64,000 bases of DNA from Ideonella alba (GTDB lineage: Bacteria > Pseudomonadota > Gammaproteobacteria > Burkholderiales > Burkholderiaceae_C). Position 1 is the first letter of the stretch. The number at the start of each line of letters is the position of its first letter. Of this stretch, positions 27,201 through 37,051 are shown one piece after another. The notes beneath the pieces are model-generated. The model did not search any database. It was not told where the DNA came from and saw only the letters and a program-made list of their open reading frames with translations. The stretch spans positions 310,001-374,000 of the forward strand of contig NZ_JAGQDF010000003.1 of NCBI RefSeq assembly GCF_018069875.1, given 5' to 3'. Made by a program: the position numbers and the translations under genes.

Positions 27201-30200
27201 GGGCGCCGAAGTAGTTCAGCCGGTTGGCCGCGTAGTCGGTGATCGCACCGCCATCGATGGTGTCGTTGCCGACACCGCCGTAGAACATCTCGAACTGCTC
27301 GGCGGTGCTGCCGATCATCACGTCGTTGCCGTTGCCGGCGGTGATGAAGTTGACGTTCACCACGGTGTCGGTGCCCGCGCTGCCGTCGGCGCTGGTCACC
27401 GTGCCGGTGCCGCTGCTGCCGTTGCCGGTCAGGCCGCTGAGGTCGATCGTCAGCGCGGCGTTGACGCCCGAGTAGCTCAGCGCGTTGCCGTCGGTGTAGT
27501 TGATGCGGTCGCTGACCGCGCCGCCGTCGATGTAGTCGTCGCCCGCGCCGCCCAGCAGGGTGTCGCCGCCGGCGCCGCCCTGCAGCACGTCGTCGCCGGC
27601 GTTGCCGATCAGCAGGTCGTTGTCGGCGCCGCCATCGATCTGGTCGTGGCCCAGGCCGCCGTCGATCGAGTCGCGGCCAGCCCCGCCGTCGATCGTGTCC
27701 TGGCCCTGGTAGCCCATCAGGCTGTCGTTGCCGGTGCTGCCGGCCATCACGTCATTGCCCCAGAAGGTGGCTTCGTTCATCGAGGCCCACAGCGAGAAGC
27801 TGCCGCCCTCGGGGCTGCTGATGCGCAGGAAGTCGAGGGTGTCGGTGGCGTTGTCGGCGCTGTCGCCGACCAGCCAGGACACGGTGTTCGACAGCGCCTG
27901 GATGCCCAGGGCCGGCGAGAACAGGTCGGACATCATCACCGAGTCGCCCAGGTGCCAACCCATGCCTTCCCACTGCACGATCTGCACCGTCAGTTGGGCA
28001 TTCATGAAGGCGTGGCTGTCCAGCCCTTCGGTGGCGTTGGCATCGAAGTTCGGATTGGCCACCAGCGTCGAGGGGCGGAACTGGATGGTCAGCGTACCGT
28101 CGGCCTCGGCCACCACCTGGCCGGCCTGGTCGAAATTGGCGAAGGCCGGATCGGCGCTGGCGTAGCCGCGCAGCGCATCGAGCATGCCGCCGGACAGGCC
28201 GCGCGCGGCGCCGTCCAGCGCCTCGAACTGCAGACCAGTGTAGTGCTGCGAGGCCACCTCACCCGCGGGCGCGTCGTTGCCCACCCAGTCCTGCACCACC
28301 TGACCACCCTGGTCGGTGGCCGGCGGGTGGTAGCTGACGCTGACCTGGGCGTTGTCGGGGATGCTGCGGTCCAGTGTCAGCAGCACGCCGCGGTTCATCT
28401 CGGCCTTGAGCACGCCGTAGGTCTCGGTCTGGCCGTTCACCGTGACGCTGACGGTGAACAGCGAGGGGTCGGGCTGGCCCATGTCGGCGCGCCAGCCGTT
28501 GGACGCGGTGTTGGGCAGGCTGTCCAGGCCCTGCCAGTTGGGCGTGTCGAAGTGCAGGTTGACCTGGTCGCCCTGGTGGAAGGCGGCGATCAGTGTGGGT
28601 GCCTGGTCGGTCATGCCGATCTGCACCGTGCCGGCCTGGTCGCCCGCGGCGCCCACCCAGGTCTGGCCGTCGGCCGAGATCGACACCGTCCAGCGGATCA
28701 CGCTGGCGTGCGAGGGCTGGTCCACCCCCGGCACATAGGACACGCCGATCTGCTGCAGCACCGCCTGCATCGTGGCGCTGTCCAGCGCGCTGCCGTCGGC
28801 GCTGTCGATGCGCAGGTCCCAGGTCGGCTGGCCGTCCTCGGCCACGCCCTCGACGCTGCTGGCGCGCAGGGCCACGCTCTGGCCGTCGATCCACAGCGTG
28901 AAGTCCACCGGGTCCTGGGCGCTGGCGTAGGCCAGCGTGGGGGCGTCGTGCTGCAGCTCACCGGTGGCGGGGTCCACCGAGTCCCAGCCCAGGCGCCATT
29001 GCAGCGACACGTCCAGGTTGGTGGCGGCGCGGTCGGTGTGGATCAGGATCGACGAGATGCCGGCGTCCAGGCCGATGTGCGCGTTCCAGAAGGGGTTGGG
29101 CTGGCCCGGCACGAAGCCGCCGTCCACCGCCCAGGCCAGGTGCGGCCCGAAGTCGTAGTAGGACAGCGTGCCCGGGTTCTGGCCGTTGAGGTCCACGCCC
29201 AGGCCGGCGGTCAGCGAGGGCTGGACGTCCACCATCGTCACATGGGTCACCGGCACCGCGTCCGGCTCGGCGCCGCTGAAACTCCACTGCAGGCCGATCT
29301 GGCCGGCGGCCGTGCCCTCGGCCGGCTGGAAGGTCAGCGCGGCCAGCAGCGCATCGAGCTGGGCCTGCGTGAAACCGGGCGCCAGCGTGATCTGCACCGT
29401 GCCGCCGCCCTGGGTCCAGGTGCAGCCGCTCAGGTCCACCACCGGCAGGCCGGCGTCGTTGGCGGCCACGGCGAACTGGTCGCCGGGGTCGGCGCCGCCC
29501 AGGCGGCTCAGGGTCAGGGTGCAGCCGCCGTAGTTGCCCTGCTCGCCATTGAGGGCCGCCAGGTCGGCGTCGTGCAGCGCGACGAAGCGGCCGATGGCCA
29601 CCGGCGCGTCGCCGACATGCCAGTGGGCGGTGGTGTCGGCAAAGCTGGCGTCGAGCTGGCCGTCGGCCAGCAGGCGCACGACGAAGCTGTCGCGGTTGTC
29701 GCCATTGACCGCGTCGCCGACGATCAGCACCCGGCCCTGCGCATCCACCAGCACCTGGCGGGCGATGTCCTGGCCGCTGCTGACCGGCAGCAGCGCCACG
29801 CCGCCGTTGCCGAACTGGGTGTCCAGGCTGCCGTCCGCGCCCAGCCGGATGGCGAAGCTGTCGGCGTCGGCGCCGTCCAGCAGCGTGCCGCCATGGCCCA
29901 CCACCACGACGCCGCCGTCGGCCAGCACGGCCAGGTGCATGGCGGTGGATTCGGTCAGGCCGGTGTCGAGCACGACCATGCCGTCCTGGCCGAAGCTGGT
30001 GTCGAGGCTGCCGTCGGCATGAAGGCGCAGCACGGTGCCGTGGGGATGGCCATCGACCATCGTGAAGCCGCACATCAGCAGCGAGCCGTCGGCCATCTGC
30101 ACCAGGCTGTGGTCGCCGGGCTGCGGCATCCGCAGCGGCAGGACCACCTTGCCGTCGGTGCCCCAGGCCAGGTCGAGCGCGCCGCTGGCGTCCAGCTTGG

Positions 30201-31200
30201 TCAGCACGCGGTGGGTGCCCTGCATGCCTTCGGTCCAGCCGCTGCAGTCGAGGATCAGGCCGCCGTCGGCGCTGGCCACCAGGCCGCGCAGGCCCTCGGC
30301 GGTGTCGATGCGCGGCACGTCCAGCGTGCCGTTGCCGTTGCCGCCGAACCCGGTGGCGATGCTGCCATCGGCGTTCAGGCACAGCAGGCTGGCGCCGTTG
30401 TGGTCGACCGACCAGCCGCCCAGCACGATGCGGCCGTCGGCCAGTTGCACCAGGTTGCTGCCGTAGGCGTCGCCCGCGCCCAGGGGCACGCGCACCAGCC
30501 CGTTGTCGCCGAAGCTGCTGTCGCGGCTGCCGTCGGCGTTCAGGCACAGCACGGCGAACTCGTAGCGCCAGCCATCGCCCACGAAGCCGCCCAGCAGGGT
30601 GCGGCCGTCGTCCAGCACCAGCACGGCTTTGGCCTGGTCGACCGAGGAGGGCAGCGCGTCCACGGTGGTGGTGCCGCGGTCGGCCCAGTCGGCGACGGGT
30701 CGGCCGTCGGCGTCCACCCGCCAGGCGCGGAAATCGAAGCCCGCCAGGTTGCGCTGGTGGCCGCCCAGCACCAGCGAGCCGTCGCTCAGCAGCTGGGCAC
30801 CGGTGGCCCATTCATCGTGGCCATGCTGGGCCAGCATCAGCACGCCCTGGCCGCCGAACTCGCCAAACGCGGGCGCGTCGTCCACCGGGGTGACGGTGCC
30901 TTGCACCGTGCCGTCGGCCACCGCGGTGCCGCTGGCGTCCTGCCACTGCAGGGTCAGCGACAGGCGGTCGCCGTTGTCGTTCGCCTCGGGCACGAAGCGC
31001 ACGCGCCCGGCCAGCACGTCGGCCAGTGGGATGTCCGAGCCCGGTTGCAGGAACTCGTCGCCGTTGTAGAGCTCGCCGCGCAGGTTCAGCGCGGCGATGT
31101 GCAGGGTGATCGCGTCCTCGGTCTGCGGCCAGCCCAGCAGGCTGGCATCAAGCACGAACGGGGTGTCTTCCGGGGTGGTGAAGGCGGTGCTGGTCGTCAC
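24235..31200 (-). CDS. Giant RTX calcium-binding protein with N-terminal delta-60 propeller, probable type I secretion substrate
   Basis: About 2,321 residues from the GTG at 31200 (start [17 protein letters not shown], typical of cadherin-like repeat proteins; another GTG at 31251 adds 17). Regions: cadherin-like module (about 1-110); seven delta-60-type repeats (about 118-520, e.g. [19 protein letters not shown]), which would make a seven-bladed propeller; several unassigned beta-rich modules (520-1150, with [17 protein letters not shown] and [14 protein letters not shown]); RTX nonapeptides (27515-27745); [11 protein letters not shown]-type RTX modules; six 81-82-residue repeats; and a C-terminal tail ending LSALDFIIT, like T1SS signals. 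No N-terminal signal peptide. Likely a surface or released Ca-binding adhesin; no lipase, protease or toxin domain recognised. Confidence 0.9.
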   Translation of the reverse strand: MTTSTAFTTPEDTPFVLDASLLGWPQTEDAITLHIAALNLRGELYNGDEFLQPGSDIPLADVLAGRVRFVPEANDNGDRLSLTLQWQDASGTAVADGTVQGTVTPVDDAPAFGEFGGQGVLMLAQHGHDEWATGAQLLSDGSLVLGGHQRNLAGFDFRAWRVDADGRPVADWADRGTTTVDALPSSVDQAKAVLVLDDGRTLLGGFVGDGWRYEFAVLCLNADGSRDSSFGDNGLVRVPLGAGDAYGSNLVQLADGRIVLGGWSVDHNGASLLCLNADGSIATGFGGNGNGTLDVPRIDTAEGLRGLVASADGGLILDCSGWTEGMQGTHRVLTKLDASGALDLAWGTDGKVVLPLRMPQPGDHSLVQMADGSLLMCGFTMVDGHPHGTVLRLHADGSLDTSFGQDGMVVLDTGLTESTAMHLAVLADGGVVVVGHGGTLLDGADADSFAIRLGADGSLDTQFGNGGVALLPVSSGQDIARQVLVDAQGRVLIVGDAVNGDNRDSFVVRLLADGQLDASFADTTAHWHVGDAPVAIGRFVALHDADLAALNGEQGNYGGCTLTLSRLGGADPGDQFAVAANDAGLPVVDLSGCTWTQGGGTVQITLAPGFTQAQLDALLAALTFQPAEGTAAGQIGLQWSFSGAEPDAVPVTHVTMVDVQPSLTAGLGVDLNGQNPGTLSYYDFGPHLAWAVDGGFVPGQPNPFWNAHIGLDAGISSILIHTDRAATNLDVSLQWRLGWDSVDPATGELQHDAPTLAYASAQDPVDFTLWIDGQSVALRASSVEGVAEDGQPTWDLRIDSADGSALDSATMQAVLQQIGVSYVPGVDQPSHASVIRWTVSISADGQTWVGAAGDQAGTVQIGMTDQAPTLIAAFHQGDQVNLHFDTPNWQGLDSLPNTASNGWRADMGQPDPSLFTVSVTVNGQTETYGVLKAEMNRGVLLTLDRSIPDNAQVSVSYHPPATDQGGQVVQDWVGNDAPAGEVASQHYTGLQFEALDGAARGLSGGMLDALRGYASADPAFANFDQAGQVVAEADGTLTIQFRPSTLVANPNFDANATEGLDSHAFMNAQLTVQIVQWEGMGWHLGDSVMMSDLFSPALGIQALSNTVSWLVGDSADNATDTLDFLRISSPEGGSFSLWASMNEATFWGNDVMAGSTGNDSLMGYQGQDTIDGGAGRDSIDGGLGHDQIDGGADNDLLIGNAGDDVLQGGAGGDTLLGGAGDDYIDGGAVSDRINYTDGNALSYSGVNAALTIDLSGLTGNGSSGTGTVTSADGSAGTDTVVNVNFITAGNGNDVMIGSTAEQFEMFYGGVGNDTIDGGAITDYAANRLNYFGARAGVTVDLATGRADTRDDTIAGNAGHDQFTNINQVRASAYADVLLGSDATAYTESFEGMQGDDMIDGRGGFDIVKYDAPSTTSAVTVDLAAGTAQGSFMGTDTLLNIEGAFGSAFDDVLLGGATANGTDYSNSGKKEVLRGGAGNDTINGGAGFDRADYASSTSGVEVHLSWDAQTATLGGWAQDGLGGTDDLRNIEQVRGSDFNDLIVGSDRDTKAVDGHFELLEGRAGNDTIDGGAGFDIADYGTARQGVVASLATGRVSQDGYGHQDQLLRIEGLRGSNYADLLTGSLRSGEYLEGGAGNDTLDGGAGSDRLNGGAGDDTYVVDQAGDIVTENAGQGTDTVRSAVNYTLGANLERLQLASGTLALSGTGNSLANTLLGNSGANLLDGSTGADTLSGYAGDDIYVVDQAGDVVTESASQGTDTVRSAISYTLGSNLENLALLGSAAINATGNGAANLLSGNAGANLLDGKAGADTMDGGAGDDTYVVDQVGDVVTEGSATYGTDTVQSGVSWTLGNHLENLVLLGSAVIDGTGNALANQITGNAAANILDGGLGADTLNGGAGDDRYIVDHVGDVVVEGSASGGIDTVQSGVSYTLGANLEHLVLGGSGAINGTGNALGNQITGNAAANTLDGGLGNDTLNGGAGNDTYIVDSSGDVVVESSSSGGLDTVRASVSVTLGANVENLALTGSAAINGTGNALANQLTGNAAANTLDGGIGADTMAGGAGDDTYLVDHLGDVVTELAGEGTDTVASLLSAFTLGTTIENGRIASTGSANLTGNASANLLGAGAGNNTIDGLTGFDTVDYGSATGAVTVNLASTSAQLTGGSGTDTLRNIEAVLGSGFSDRLSGTSGDNLLSGGAGHDTLAGGLGNDSLSGGLGSDTFRFDTAPSATLNADTITDYSVADDSFSLENGVFTKLVTTGTLSATYFTANTAGVAMDANDYLVYDSDGGQLYYDADGNGAGAAVLVAKLGPGLALSALDFIIT
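24786..26253 (-). repeat. Six tandem 81-82-codon RTX repeats
   Basis: Six consecutive units of about 244 bases within the giant RTX gene. Each starts [12 protein letters not shown](A/V)GDVV, continues [19 protein letters not shown], then [21 protein letters not shown] and LDGG-GADT. Units 3-5 (25030-25770) are the most alike; unit 6 is the most diverged and leads into the C-terminal region. Such repeats can expand or contract by recombination. Confidence 0.85.
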
Positions 31201-31354
31201 GGCAGGTCTTTCGGGCTGGACAGGCGCTCGCGCGAACGCGCGCAGGCGCACCCCCGCCTGGGGGCCTATGGGCTATCGGCGCCGCAGCGCAGCGAATAAG
31301 CCGGCGGTCCCTCGACCGTGAACTGCTTCACGCCGCCTGCCGGCGGCCGGGCCC

Positions 31355-32671
31355 TCAGGCCTGCTCGGCGGCGACCAGCGCGGCCAGCGCCTGGGCCACC
31401 TCGTCGGGCGACACGTCCTCGCCCAGCGCCACCGGCGCGCTGTCCAGCGCGGCGGCGCCCTCGGTCTTCAGGCGCTTGACCCAGGCGCCGGCGTCGCGGC
31501 CGCCGTCAAAGCCCTGACTCTGCAGCAGCACCCGGCCGTCGTGGGCGCTGAGCTTGAAGTAGAAGCGGTTGTCGGCCTCGCGGTACTGCTTGAACACCGG
31601 CAGCTGGACCTTGGGCTTGGCCGCGGTGTCCACCGGCGCGGCCAGCGCCTGGAAGCGGCGCAGGCCCACCGCGTGGCGCAGTTCATCGAGCAGCGGGCGG
31701 GCGATGGCGCGCGCCTTGGCGGCGCCGGCCTGCAGGATGGCCTCGATCTTCTCGGGCTCGGCCATCAGCGCGTCGTAGCGGGCGCGCATCGGCGCAATCT
31801 GGCGGTTGATCTGCTCGAACAGGCGCTGCTTGGCCTCGCCCCAGGCCAGGCCGGCGCGCAGCTCGGCGCGGAAGGCGGCGCGCTCCTCGGGCGTGGCGAA
31901 GGCGTCGAAGATCTGGATCAGCGCGGTGCCCTCGGGCTCCTTGGGCTCGCCGGGCAGGCGGCTGTCGGTGACGATGCGGGCAATGGCGTCGCGCAGCGCC
32001 TTCTCGCCGCCCTCGAACAGCGGGATGACGTTGTCGTAGCTCTTGCTCATCTTGCGGCCGTCCAGGCCGGGCAGCAGCTCCATCTCGGCGTCGATCTGCG
32101 CCTCGGGCAGCACGAAGAACTCGCGCCCGATGGCGGCGCCGTAGAGGTGGTTGAAGCGCTGCGCCACGTCGCGCGCCATCTCGATGTGCTGGACCTGGTC
32201 CTTGCCCACCGGCACCACATGGGCGTTGAACATCAGGATGTCGGCAGCCATCAGGATGGGGTAGCAGTACAGGCCCATCGTGATGCCGGCGTCGGCGTCC
32301 TCGCCGGCGGCGGTGTTGGCGTCGGTGGCGGCCTTGTAGGCGTGGGCGCGGTTCATCTGGCCCTTGCCGGTGACGCAGGTCAGCAGCCAGGTCAGCTCGG
32401 GGATCTCGGGGATGTCGCTCTGGCGGTAAAAGGTGGCGCGGTCGGTGTCCAGGCCGGCGGCGATCCAGGTGGCGGCGATCTGCAGGCGGCTGGCCTCGAT
32501 GCGGGCCGGCTCGTCGCACTTGATCAGTGCGTGGTAGTCGGCCATGAAGAAGAAGCTGTCGACGTCGGCGCGCCGGCTGGCCTCGATGCAGGGGCGCACG
32601 GCGCCCACATAGTTGCCCAGGTGCAGGGTGCCGGTGGTGGTGATGCCGGTGAGGACGCGGGTGACGGGCAT
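31355..32671 (-). CDS. trpS: Tryptophan-tRNA ligase with C-terminal DUF1508-like extension
   Basis: 438 residues; typical TrpS is about 330-350. The class I motif [13 protein letters not shown] (HIGH-type), the Trp-binding region ([20 protein letters not shown]), [32 protein letters not shown] and [11 protein letters not shown] (KMSKS) are intact, so it should charge tRNA-Trp. About 80 extra C-terminal residues contain [20 protein letters not shown] and [20 protein letters not shown], resembling a YegP/DUF1508 module. A GC hairpin (GCCGCC-TGCC-GGCGGC, 31332-31347) lies after the stop but lacks a T-run. Upstream, a perfect 11-bp inverted repeat separates it from the DUF2087 gene. Confidence 0.95.
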   Translation of the reverse strand: MPVTRVLTGITTTGTLHLGNYVGAVRPCIEASRRADVDSFFFMADYHALIKCDEPARIEASRLQIAATWIAAGLDTDRATFYRQSDIPEIPELTWLLTCVTGKGQMNRAHAYKAATDANTAAGEDADAGITMGLYCYPILMAADILMFNAHVVPVGKDQVQHIEMARDVAQRFNHLYGAAIGREFFVLPEAQIDAEMELLPGLDGRKMSKSYDNVIPLFEGGEKALRDAIARIVTDSRLPGEPKEPEGTALIQIFDAFATPEERAAFRAELRAGLAWGEAKQRLFEQINRQIAPMRARYDALMAEPEKIEAILQAGAAKARAIARPLLDELRHAVGLRRFQALAAPVDTAAKPKVQLPVFKQYREADNRFYFKLSAHDGRVLLQSQGFDGGRDAGAWVKRLKTEGAAALDSAPVALGEDVSPDEVAQALAALVAAEQA

Positions 32672-32698
32672 GGTGGCGCAGTGCAGCGGTGGAACGAC

Positions 32699-32723
32699 GG
32701 GAGCGGCGATTGTCGCCGCTCCC
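32699..32723. repeat. Perfect 11-bp inverted repeat upstream of trpS
   Basis: GGGAGCGGCGA (32699-32709), loop TTG, TCGCCGCTCCC (32713-32723). It lies between the DUF2087 stop and the trpS ATG. There is no T-run on either side, so it could be a transcript hairpin at the end of the DUF2087 message, part of the trpS leader or a protein-binding dyad. I see no Trp-codon leader peptide or T-box. Confidence 0.6.
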
Positions 32724-32737
32724 GCCAGGCCAGTCGC

Positions 32738-33373
32738 TCAGCGCGGCAGGCGCAGGCCGCGCCGGCTGCGCTCGCGCAGCGCCTGCAGCAGCGCCTGCAC
32801 CTCGTCGCCGGGGCGCTGCGGCTGCTTCCAGTAGGCCGAGCAGTCGTCCTCACGCGCCAGCAGGCCCATGTTGATCAGCTCGCGCCGCGGGGTGACGTGG
32901 TCGCCGTAGATGGTCCAGGCCTTGAGCAGCTCGTTGACCTCGCGCTCGGTGTAGCGCCGGCCGGTGTCGAAGCGGGTCCACAGCACCCACATCGCCAGCC
33001 GCTGCACGCTGTGCTTGTGGGGCCAGCGGGTCAGCCGGCCCCAGTCGTCGAACTGGGTCAGGGCCTTGGCCGCGGCGGCGCTGAGCGGCGCGGCCGGGGT
33101 GTCGGGCGCGTCGTCCACCACCGGCGGCGCCTCGGCGGGCGGTTCGGGGGCCAGCATCGGCGCCAGTGCGCGCATCGCCTGCCAGTTGCGGTGGCCGGCG
33201 GCGTGGGCCAGCATCTGCAGCAGCTGGGTGTGGCTGGGCGGCTCGGCGTGCTCGGCGTGGTGGCCGATCAGCTGGCGCCGCAGCGCCTTGGCAAAGCCCG
33301 ACAGGTCGGGGCTGTGCAGGGGCACGCGGTGGCGCTCAGTTCGCCGCGCGGGAAGAGAGGTGTCCGTGTTCAT
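32738..33373 (-). CDS. DUF2087 domain protein
   Basis: 211 residues. ATG at 33373 chosen because AGGAGA lies about six bases before it. The N-terminal half (DLSGFAKALRRQLIGHHAEH, TQLLQMLAHAAGHRNWQAMR) looks like a helical module; a Pro/Ala-rich linker follows (about 75-105). The C-terminal half matches DUF2087: HKHSVQRLAMWVLWTRFDTG, RYTEREVNELLKAWTIYGDH, VTPRRELINMGLLAREDDCS and AYWK. DUF2087 is a small winged-helix-like unit often fused to or beside regulators, so a nucleic-acid-binding role is possible but unproven. Same direction as trpS, 66 bases upstream of it. Confidence 0.82.
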   Translation of the reverse strand: MNTDTSLPARRTERHRVPLHSPDLSGFAKALRRQLIGHHAEHAEPPSHTQLLQMLAHAAGHRNWQAMRALAPMLAPEPPAEAPPVVDDAPDTPAAPLSAAAAKALTQFDDWGRLTRWPHKHSVQRLAMWVLWTRFDTGRRYTEREVNELLKAWTIYGDHVTPRRELINMGLLAREDDCSAYWKQPQRPGDEVQALLQALRERSRRGLRLPR

Positions 33374-33544
33374 GCATGTCTCCTGCATGCACCGGGGAGT
33401 GGCGCGAGTCAGGCCCGCGCCGGCTGGGGTTGCCGACTTGCAGCCGCGGTGCACACCAGACAAGGGGTGAACAACAGGCGGTGGAATCAGGGCAGGTTCA
33501 GCTCGCAGACGGGCTGCGCGGCAACGCCTCGGTGAACTGCCGAC

Positions 33545-33569
33545 CGGGGCCGCGATGATAGCGGCCCCG
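33545..33569 (-). terminator. Terminator-like hairpin after the M16 protease genes
   Basis: Perfect 9-bp stem CGGGGCCGC / GCGGCCCCG with a 7-base loop, starting 9 bases beyond the stop of the non-catalytic M16 gene. There is no T-run on the minus strand, so intrinsic termination would be weak; it may instead protect the 3' end. Confidence 0.5.
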
Positions 33570-33578
33570 ACGGCGGCG

Positions 33579-35063
33579 TCAACGCTTGAGCGTGGGCGAC
33601 TCCAGGTCCAGCGCGCTGGCCTCGATGCTCAGCGCCTGCGGATCCAGCGCCTTCAGCGTGGGGCCGCTGGCGGCCACGTCGCCGACGATCACGGTGCGCA
33701 GCTGATCGGTGCGCCAGTGGCGGGCGGCGTAGTCGCGCACCTGCTCGGCGCTGACGGCCTCGATCTCGGGCACCACCTGGCGCAGCTGGGCCAGCGGGCG
33801 GCCGCGCTCGATCTCGCCCAGGACGATGCCGGCGATGCCGCCGGTGGTGTCGAACTGGCGCGAGAAGCCGCCGATCAGCGAGGCCTTGCGCGCCGCCAGC
33901 TCGTCGGCAGCGGGGGCTTCGCGGCCCAGGCGCTGCATCTCGTCCATCGTCACCTGGGCCAGCTCGGCGGCGGTGGTGGGCTTGGTCTGCGCGGCGGCCT
34001 TGAGGATGCCGCCGCTGGCCTGGCTGTCGTGCATGGCGGTGGCGCCGTAGGTCAGGCCACGCTTGATGCGCAGCTCGGCGCCGAGCCGGGCCGAATACCC
34101 GCCGCCCAGCACCGCGGTGGCCAGCTGGGCCGCGCGGCGCTCGGGCGAATCGACGGCCACGCCGGGCGCGGTGACCACCACGCCGCTCTGCCCGGCGCCA
34201 GGCAGGTTGACCAGCACGGTGCGCGGCGTCTGCGGTGCGGGCGGCTCGCGCCGGGCCTGCGGCGGCGCCGTGTCGGTGCCGCGCCAGTCGCCCAGCGTCT
34301 GCTGGGCCAGGCGGCGCGCCTGTTCGGGCGTGATGTCGCCCACCATCACCAGCGTGGCCTGCTGCGGCTGGGCCAGTCGGCGCTGCAGCTCGCGGATGTC
34401 GTCCAGCGTGATGCGGCCGACACTGGCCGGCGTGGCCTGGCTGCCGAACACCGAGGCGCCCCAGGCGCCCTGGGTGGCGGCCAGGTTGGCCAGCTGCATC
34501 GGATCGGCCAGCGGGATCTTCAGACCGTCCAGGGTCTGGGCCTTCAGGCGTTCGAGCTCGTCGGCGGCCAGCAGTGGCTCGCGCACCACCGCGGCCACCA
34601 GGGTCAGCGCCTCGGGCAGGTGGGGCGTGACCACGGTCATGCTGGTGCTCAGGCCGCCGCGGCCGGCACCGGCCTCCAGCGCGCCACCGAGCGCCTCGGC
34701 GCGCTTGGCCAGCGCGCTGGCGCCCAGGGCCTGGCCGCCGACACGCGCGCCCTTCAGGCGCAGCTGCGCGGTCAGGCTGCTCAGGCCGGCGCGGCCAGCG
34801 GGCTCGGCGCTGCTGCCGGGCGCCAGGTGCAGCACCACGCTGACCAGCGGCACCGAGTGGCGCGGCACCACCACCAGGCGCAGGCCGTTGGGCAGGCGGT
34901 CTTCATGGATGTCGGGCAGGGCCAGCACCGGGGGCGTGCCGGGCACCGGGGGCTCGTCGACCCCCGGGGTGGCGGCGGCGGGCAGGGTGGCCAGCACCAG
35001 GCTGGCCAGCAGCGTGGCGCGGCGCAGACGCTGGGGCAGGCGCTGTGGCAAGGCGGGGGACAT
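33579..35063 (-). CDS. M16 family protein, non-catalytic subunit
   Basis: 494 residues: signal peptide (LRRATLLASLVLATLPAAAT) and two M16 halves. The position of the zinc motif reads AGLSSLTAQLRLKGA with no HxxEH, so this copy is inactive by itself. TLVMVGDITPEQARRLAQ, PRTVLVNLPGAGQSGVVVTA and RAAQLATAVLGGGYSARLG are the usual second-half signatures. In related bacteria such a subunit pairs with an active M16 protease in the periplasm. Its ATG shares one base with the stop of the catalytic partner upstream (TGATG), so the two are translationally coupled. A hairpin follows. Confidence 0.9.
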   Translation of the reverse strand: MSPALPQRLPQRLRRATLLASLVLATLPAAATPGVDEPPVPGTPPVLALPDIHEDRLPNGLRLVVVPRHSVPLVSVVLHLAPGSSAEPAGRAGLSSLTAQLRLKGARVGGQALGASALAKRAEALGGALEAGAGRGGLSTSMTVVTPHLPEALTLVAAVVREPLLAADELERLKAQTLDGLKIPLADPMQLANLAATQGAWGASVFGSQATPASVGRITLDDIRELQRRLAQPQQATLVMVGDITPEQARRLAQQTLGDWRGTDTAPPQARREPPAPQTPRTVLVNLPGAGQSGVVVTAPGVAVDSPERRAAQLATAVLGGGYSARLGAELRIKRGLTYGATAMHDSQASGGILKAAAQTKPTTAAELAQVTMDEMQRLGREAPAADELAARKASLIGGFSRQFDTTGGIAGIVLGEIERGRPLAQLRQVVPEIEAVSAEQVRDYAARHWRTDQLRTVIVGDVAASGPTLKALDPQALSIEASALDLESPTLKR

Positions 35064-36457
35064 CAGCGGCTCTCCTGGCGGGTCGGGGTGCGGGGCCGCG
35101 CGCTGCGGCCCTGGGTGTAGTGCAGCACCGTGCTGGGGCGTCCCAGCACGTACTGGCGCAGCACGCGCTGCACATCGGCCGCGGTGACGGCCTGCAGTTC
35201 GGCCAGCTCGCGGTTGATGGCCTCGGGGTCGTTGCGGTGGATCACCGCCCAGCCGATGGCTTCGGCCAGGCCCTGGGCGCTCTGGCGCGCGCCGAGCGAG
35301 GCGGTGAGCATCTGCGTCTTGACCTTGTCGAGCTCCTCGGCCGGGATGGGGCCCTGGGCCAGGCGGCGCAGCTCGGCCAGCAGCGGCGGCAACAGCTGCT
35401 GCGGCGTGCTGCGACCGGCGGCAATGGCGTAGGCGAAGATCGCGCCGGCGTCGGTGTGCGGATCGGCCTGGAAGGCGGCGGCCTGGGCGATGCGCTGGCG
35501 GTAGACCAGCGACTGGTTCAGCCGCGACGATTCACCCGATGACAGCAGCGCCTGGGTCACCGACAGTGCCGCCACGTCCGGGTGGCCGGCCTTCGGGCCC
35601 TGCCAGATCGCCACCACGGCCGGCAGCGGCACGCTGGGGCCGGTGACGGCCTGGCGGCGGCTGCTGCGCCAGGCCGGCTCGGCCACGTCGACGCGCGGCA
35701 CCGGGGTGGCGGGGCGGGCGATCGGGGCGAAGTAGCGGTCGACCCAGGCATCGAGCTGCGCCGGATCGAAGTCGCCGGTGACGATCAGCACCGCGTTGTC
35801 CGGCCGGTAGTAGGTGGCGTGGAAGCGGCGCACGTCGTCCAGCGTGGCGGCGTCCAGGTCCTCGATGCTGCCGATCACCGGGCGGCGGTAGGGGTGGCGC
35901 TGGTAGGCCGCAGCCGGGATCGCGTTGAACAGCCGGCCATAGGGCTCGGCCAGCACGCGCTGGCGGAACTCCTCCTGCACCACCGCGCGCTCGCTGCGGA
36001 AGTTGGCCTCGTCCAGGCGCAGGCTGGCCAGGCGGTCGGCCTCGGCCCACAGGATGCGCTCCAGGTGGTGCGAGGGCACGACCGCGTGGTAGGCGGTGAC
36101 GTCCTCGGCGGTGAAGGCGTTGTTCTCGCCGCCGACGTCCTCGGTCAGGCGGTCGAACTGCTCGGGCAGCATGTGCGCCGAGCCCTTGAACATCAGGTGC
36201 TCGAACAGGTGGGCGAAGCCCGAGCGGCCCTCGGGGTCGTCCTTGCCGCCCACGCGGTACCAGACATTGATCGCCACCGTGCCCACGCCACCGGCGCGCA
36301 GGCTGATGACCTGCAGGCCGTTGGCCAGGCGGCGCTGTCGCAGAGGCAGGGGGGGCACGGCCAGCGGGGTGGCCGCCAGGGCGGAGCCGCCGGCCAGGCT
36401 GGCCAACGGGGCGCCGGCCAGGCCCGCGAGGAGCTGGCGGCGATCGAAACAAGGCAT
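35063..36457 (-). CDS. M16 family zinc protease, catalytic subunit
   Basis: 464 residues. HLFEH at residues 83-87 is the inverted zinc motif HxxEH, with the more distant Glu expected in ENNAFTAEDVTAYHAVVP. The N-terminus MPCFDRRQLLAGLAGAPLAS resembles a twin-arginine signal followed by a cleavable Ala-rich region, so export folded is possible. The start at 36457 is set by GGAGAC about eight bases upstream. It forms an operon with the inactive partner. Substrates are unknown; M16 pairs of this type degrade short peptides in the envelope. Confidence 0.92.
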   Translation of the reverse strand: MPCFDRRQLLAGLAGAPLASLAGGSALAATPLAVPPLPLRQRRLANGLQVISLRAGGVGTVAINVWYRVGGKDDPEGRSGFAHLFEHLMFKGSAHMLPEQFDRLTEDVGGENNAFTAEDVTAYHAVVPSHHLERILWAEADRLASLRLDEANFRSERAVVQEEFRQRVLAEPYGRLFNAIPAAAYQRHPYRRPVIGSIEDLDAATLDDVRRFHATYYRPDNAVLIVTGDFDPAQLDAWVDRYFAPIARPATPVPRVDVAEPAWRSSRRQAVTGPSVPLPAVVAIWQGPKAGHPDVAALSVTQALLSSGESSRLNQSLVYRQRIAQAAAFQADPHTDAGAIFAYAIAAGRSTPQQLLPPLLAELRRLAQGPIPAEELDKVKTQMLTASLGARQSAQGLAEAIGWAVIHRNDPEAINRELAELQAVTAADVQRVLRQYVLGRPSTVLHYTQGRSARPRTPTRQESR

Positions 36458-36556
36458 GGGTGGGGTCTCCTGATCGGTGCCGGCGAGCATACGCCCGCGC
36501 GGCCGACCCGGATGGATCCCGTCCTGCGCCGCCGGTTCCGTGACCGGCGTGGGGAG

Positions 36557-36919
36557 TCAGGCGCTGAGGTCGATGTGGCGGCCCAGCGTGCCCTCCTGGG
36601 CCAGCGGGCGGCTGGTGGCCTTCTCGGTGCCCGGGTCCTTGCGCTGCTTGGTGACCATCTGCTCGAAGGCCGTGCTGGCGGCCTGCAGGTCGCCACCAGC
36701 CAGCGCGGCCTGCAGGCGGGCGAAGGGGCCATCGGTGCGCCGAACGCGGTCGTCGGCGGCGGCCTCGCTGAGCTGCCCGAAGGCGCTGCGCGCGGCGTCG
36801 AGGTTGCCGCTGGCCAGCGCCTCGGCCAGGGCCTCGCGGGCCTGCTGGCGGCCGGGCTTGACGCGGTCGCCTTCGGTGATCATGGCGGTGCGGCCGCCCT
36901 GGATGCTGCTGATGCTCAT
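36557..36919 (-). CDS. Small helical protein of unknown function
   Basis: 120 residues with a good ribosome-binding site (GGAG six bases before the ATG). The N-terminus MSISSIQGGRTAMITEGDRV is followed by two similar helical units, REALAEALASGNLDAARSAF and FARLQAALAGGDLQAASTAF, 45 residues apart, then KQRKDPGTEKATSRPL. No signal peptide, membrane span or known domain. The doubled helix suggests an internal duplication or a short TPR-like pair. It stands about 100 bases upstream of the M16 operon in the same direction. Confidence 0.7.
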   Translation of the reverse strand: MSISSIQGGRTAMITEGDRVKPGRQQAREALAEALASGNLDAARSAFGQLSEAAADDRVRRTDGPFARLQAALAGGDLQAASTAFEQMVTKQRKDPGTEKATSRPLAQEGTLGRHIDLSA

Positions 36920-36938
36920 CGGATGCTCCGGGTAGGGT

Positions 36939-36970
36939 GGGTGCCCGGTCCCCCGGCGGGGGCTGCACCC
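36939..36970. repeat. Dyad symmetry in a divergent intergenic region
   Basis: Outer arms GGGTGC (36939-36944) and GCACCC (36965-36970) enclose inner arms CCCCC (36950-36954) and GGGGG (36958-36962) around a GGC loop. It lies between two divergent small genes (36919 and 37052) and could be an operator or a hairpin in a leader. Confidence 0.4.
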
Positions 36971-37051
36971 GGCGCTATTTCAGCGCGCCCGGGCGCGGCA
37001 CAATGGCCGGAAGTGCGCTGCCCTGGGGCGCCTGTTTCGCGCGCCACACCG

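Noticed and set aside
24235-31200. Idea that the RTX protein is a known pore-forming toxin or lipase
   Set aside because: No HlyC acyltransferase gene, hydrophobic pore helices or GxSxG lipase motif in a recognisable setting; adhesin or structural role is likelier.
27124-31299. Open frame of 1,391 codons on the + strand opposite the RTX gene
   Set aside because: It mirrors the repetitive RTX coding strand and has no domain, start context or normal amino-acid composition.
32624-32737. trp-type attenuator or T-box in the trpS leader
   Set aside because: No leader ORF with Trp codons, no T-box motif and no T-run after the hairpin.
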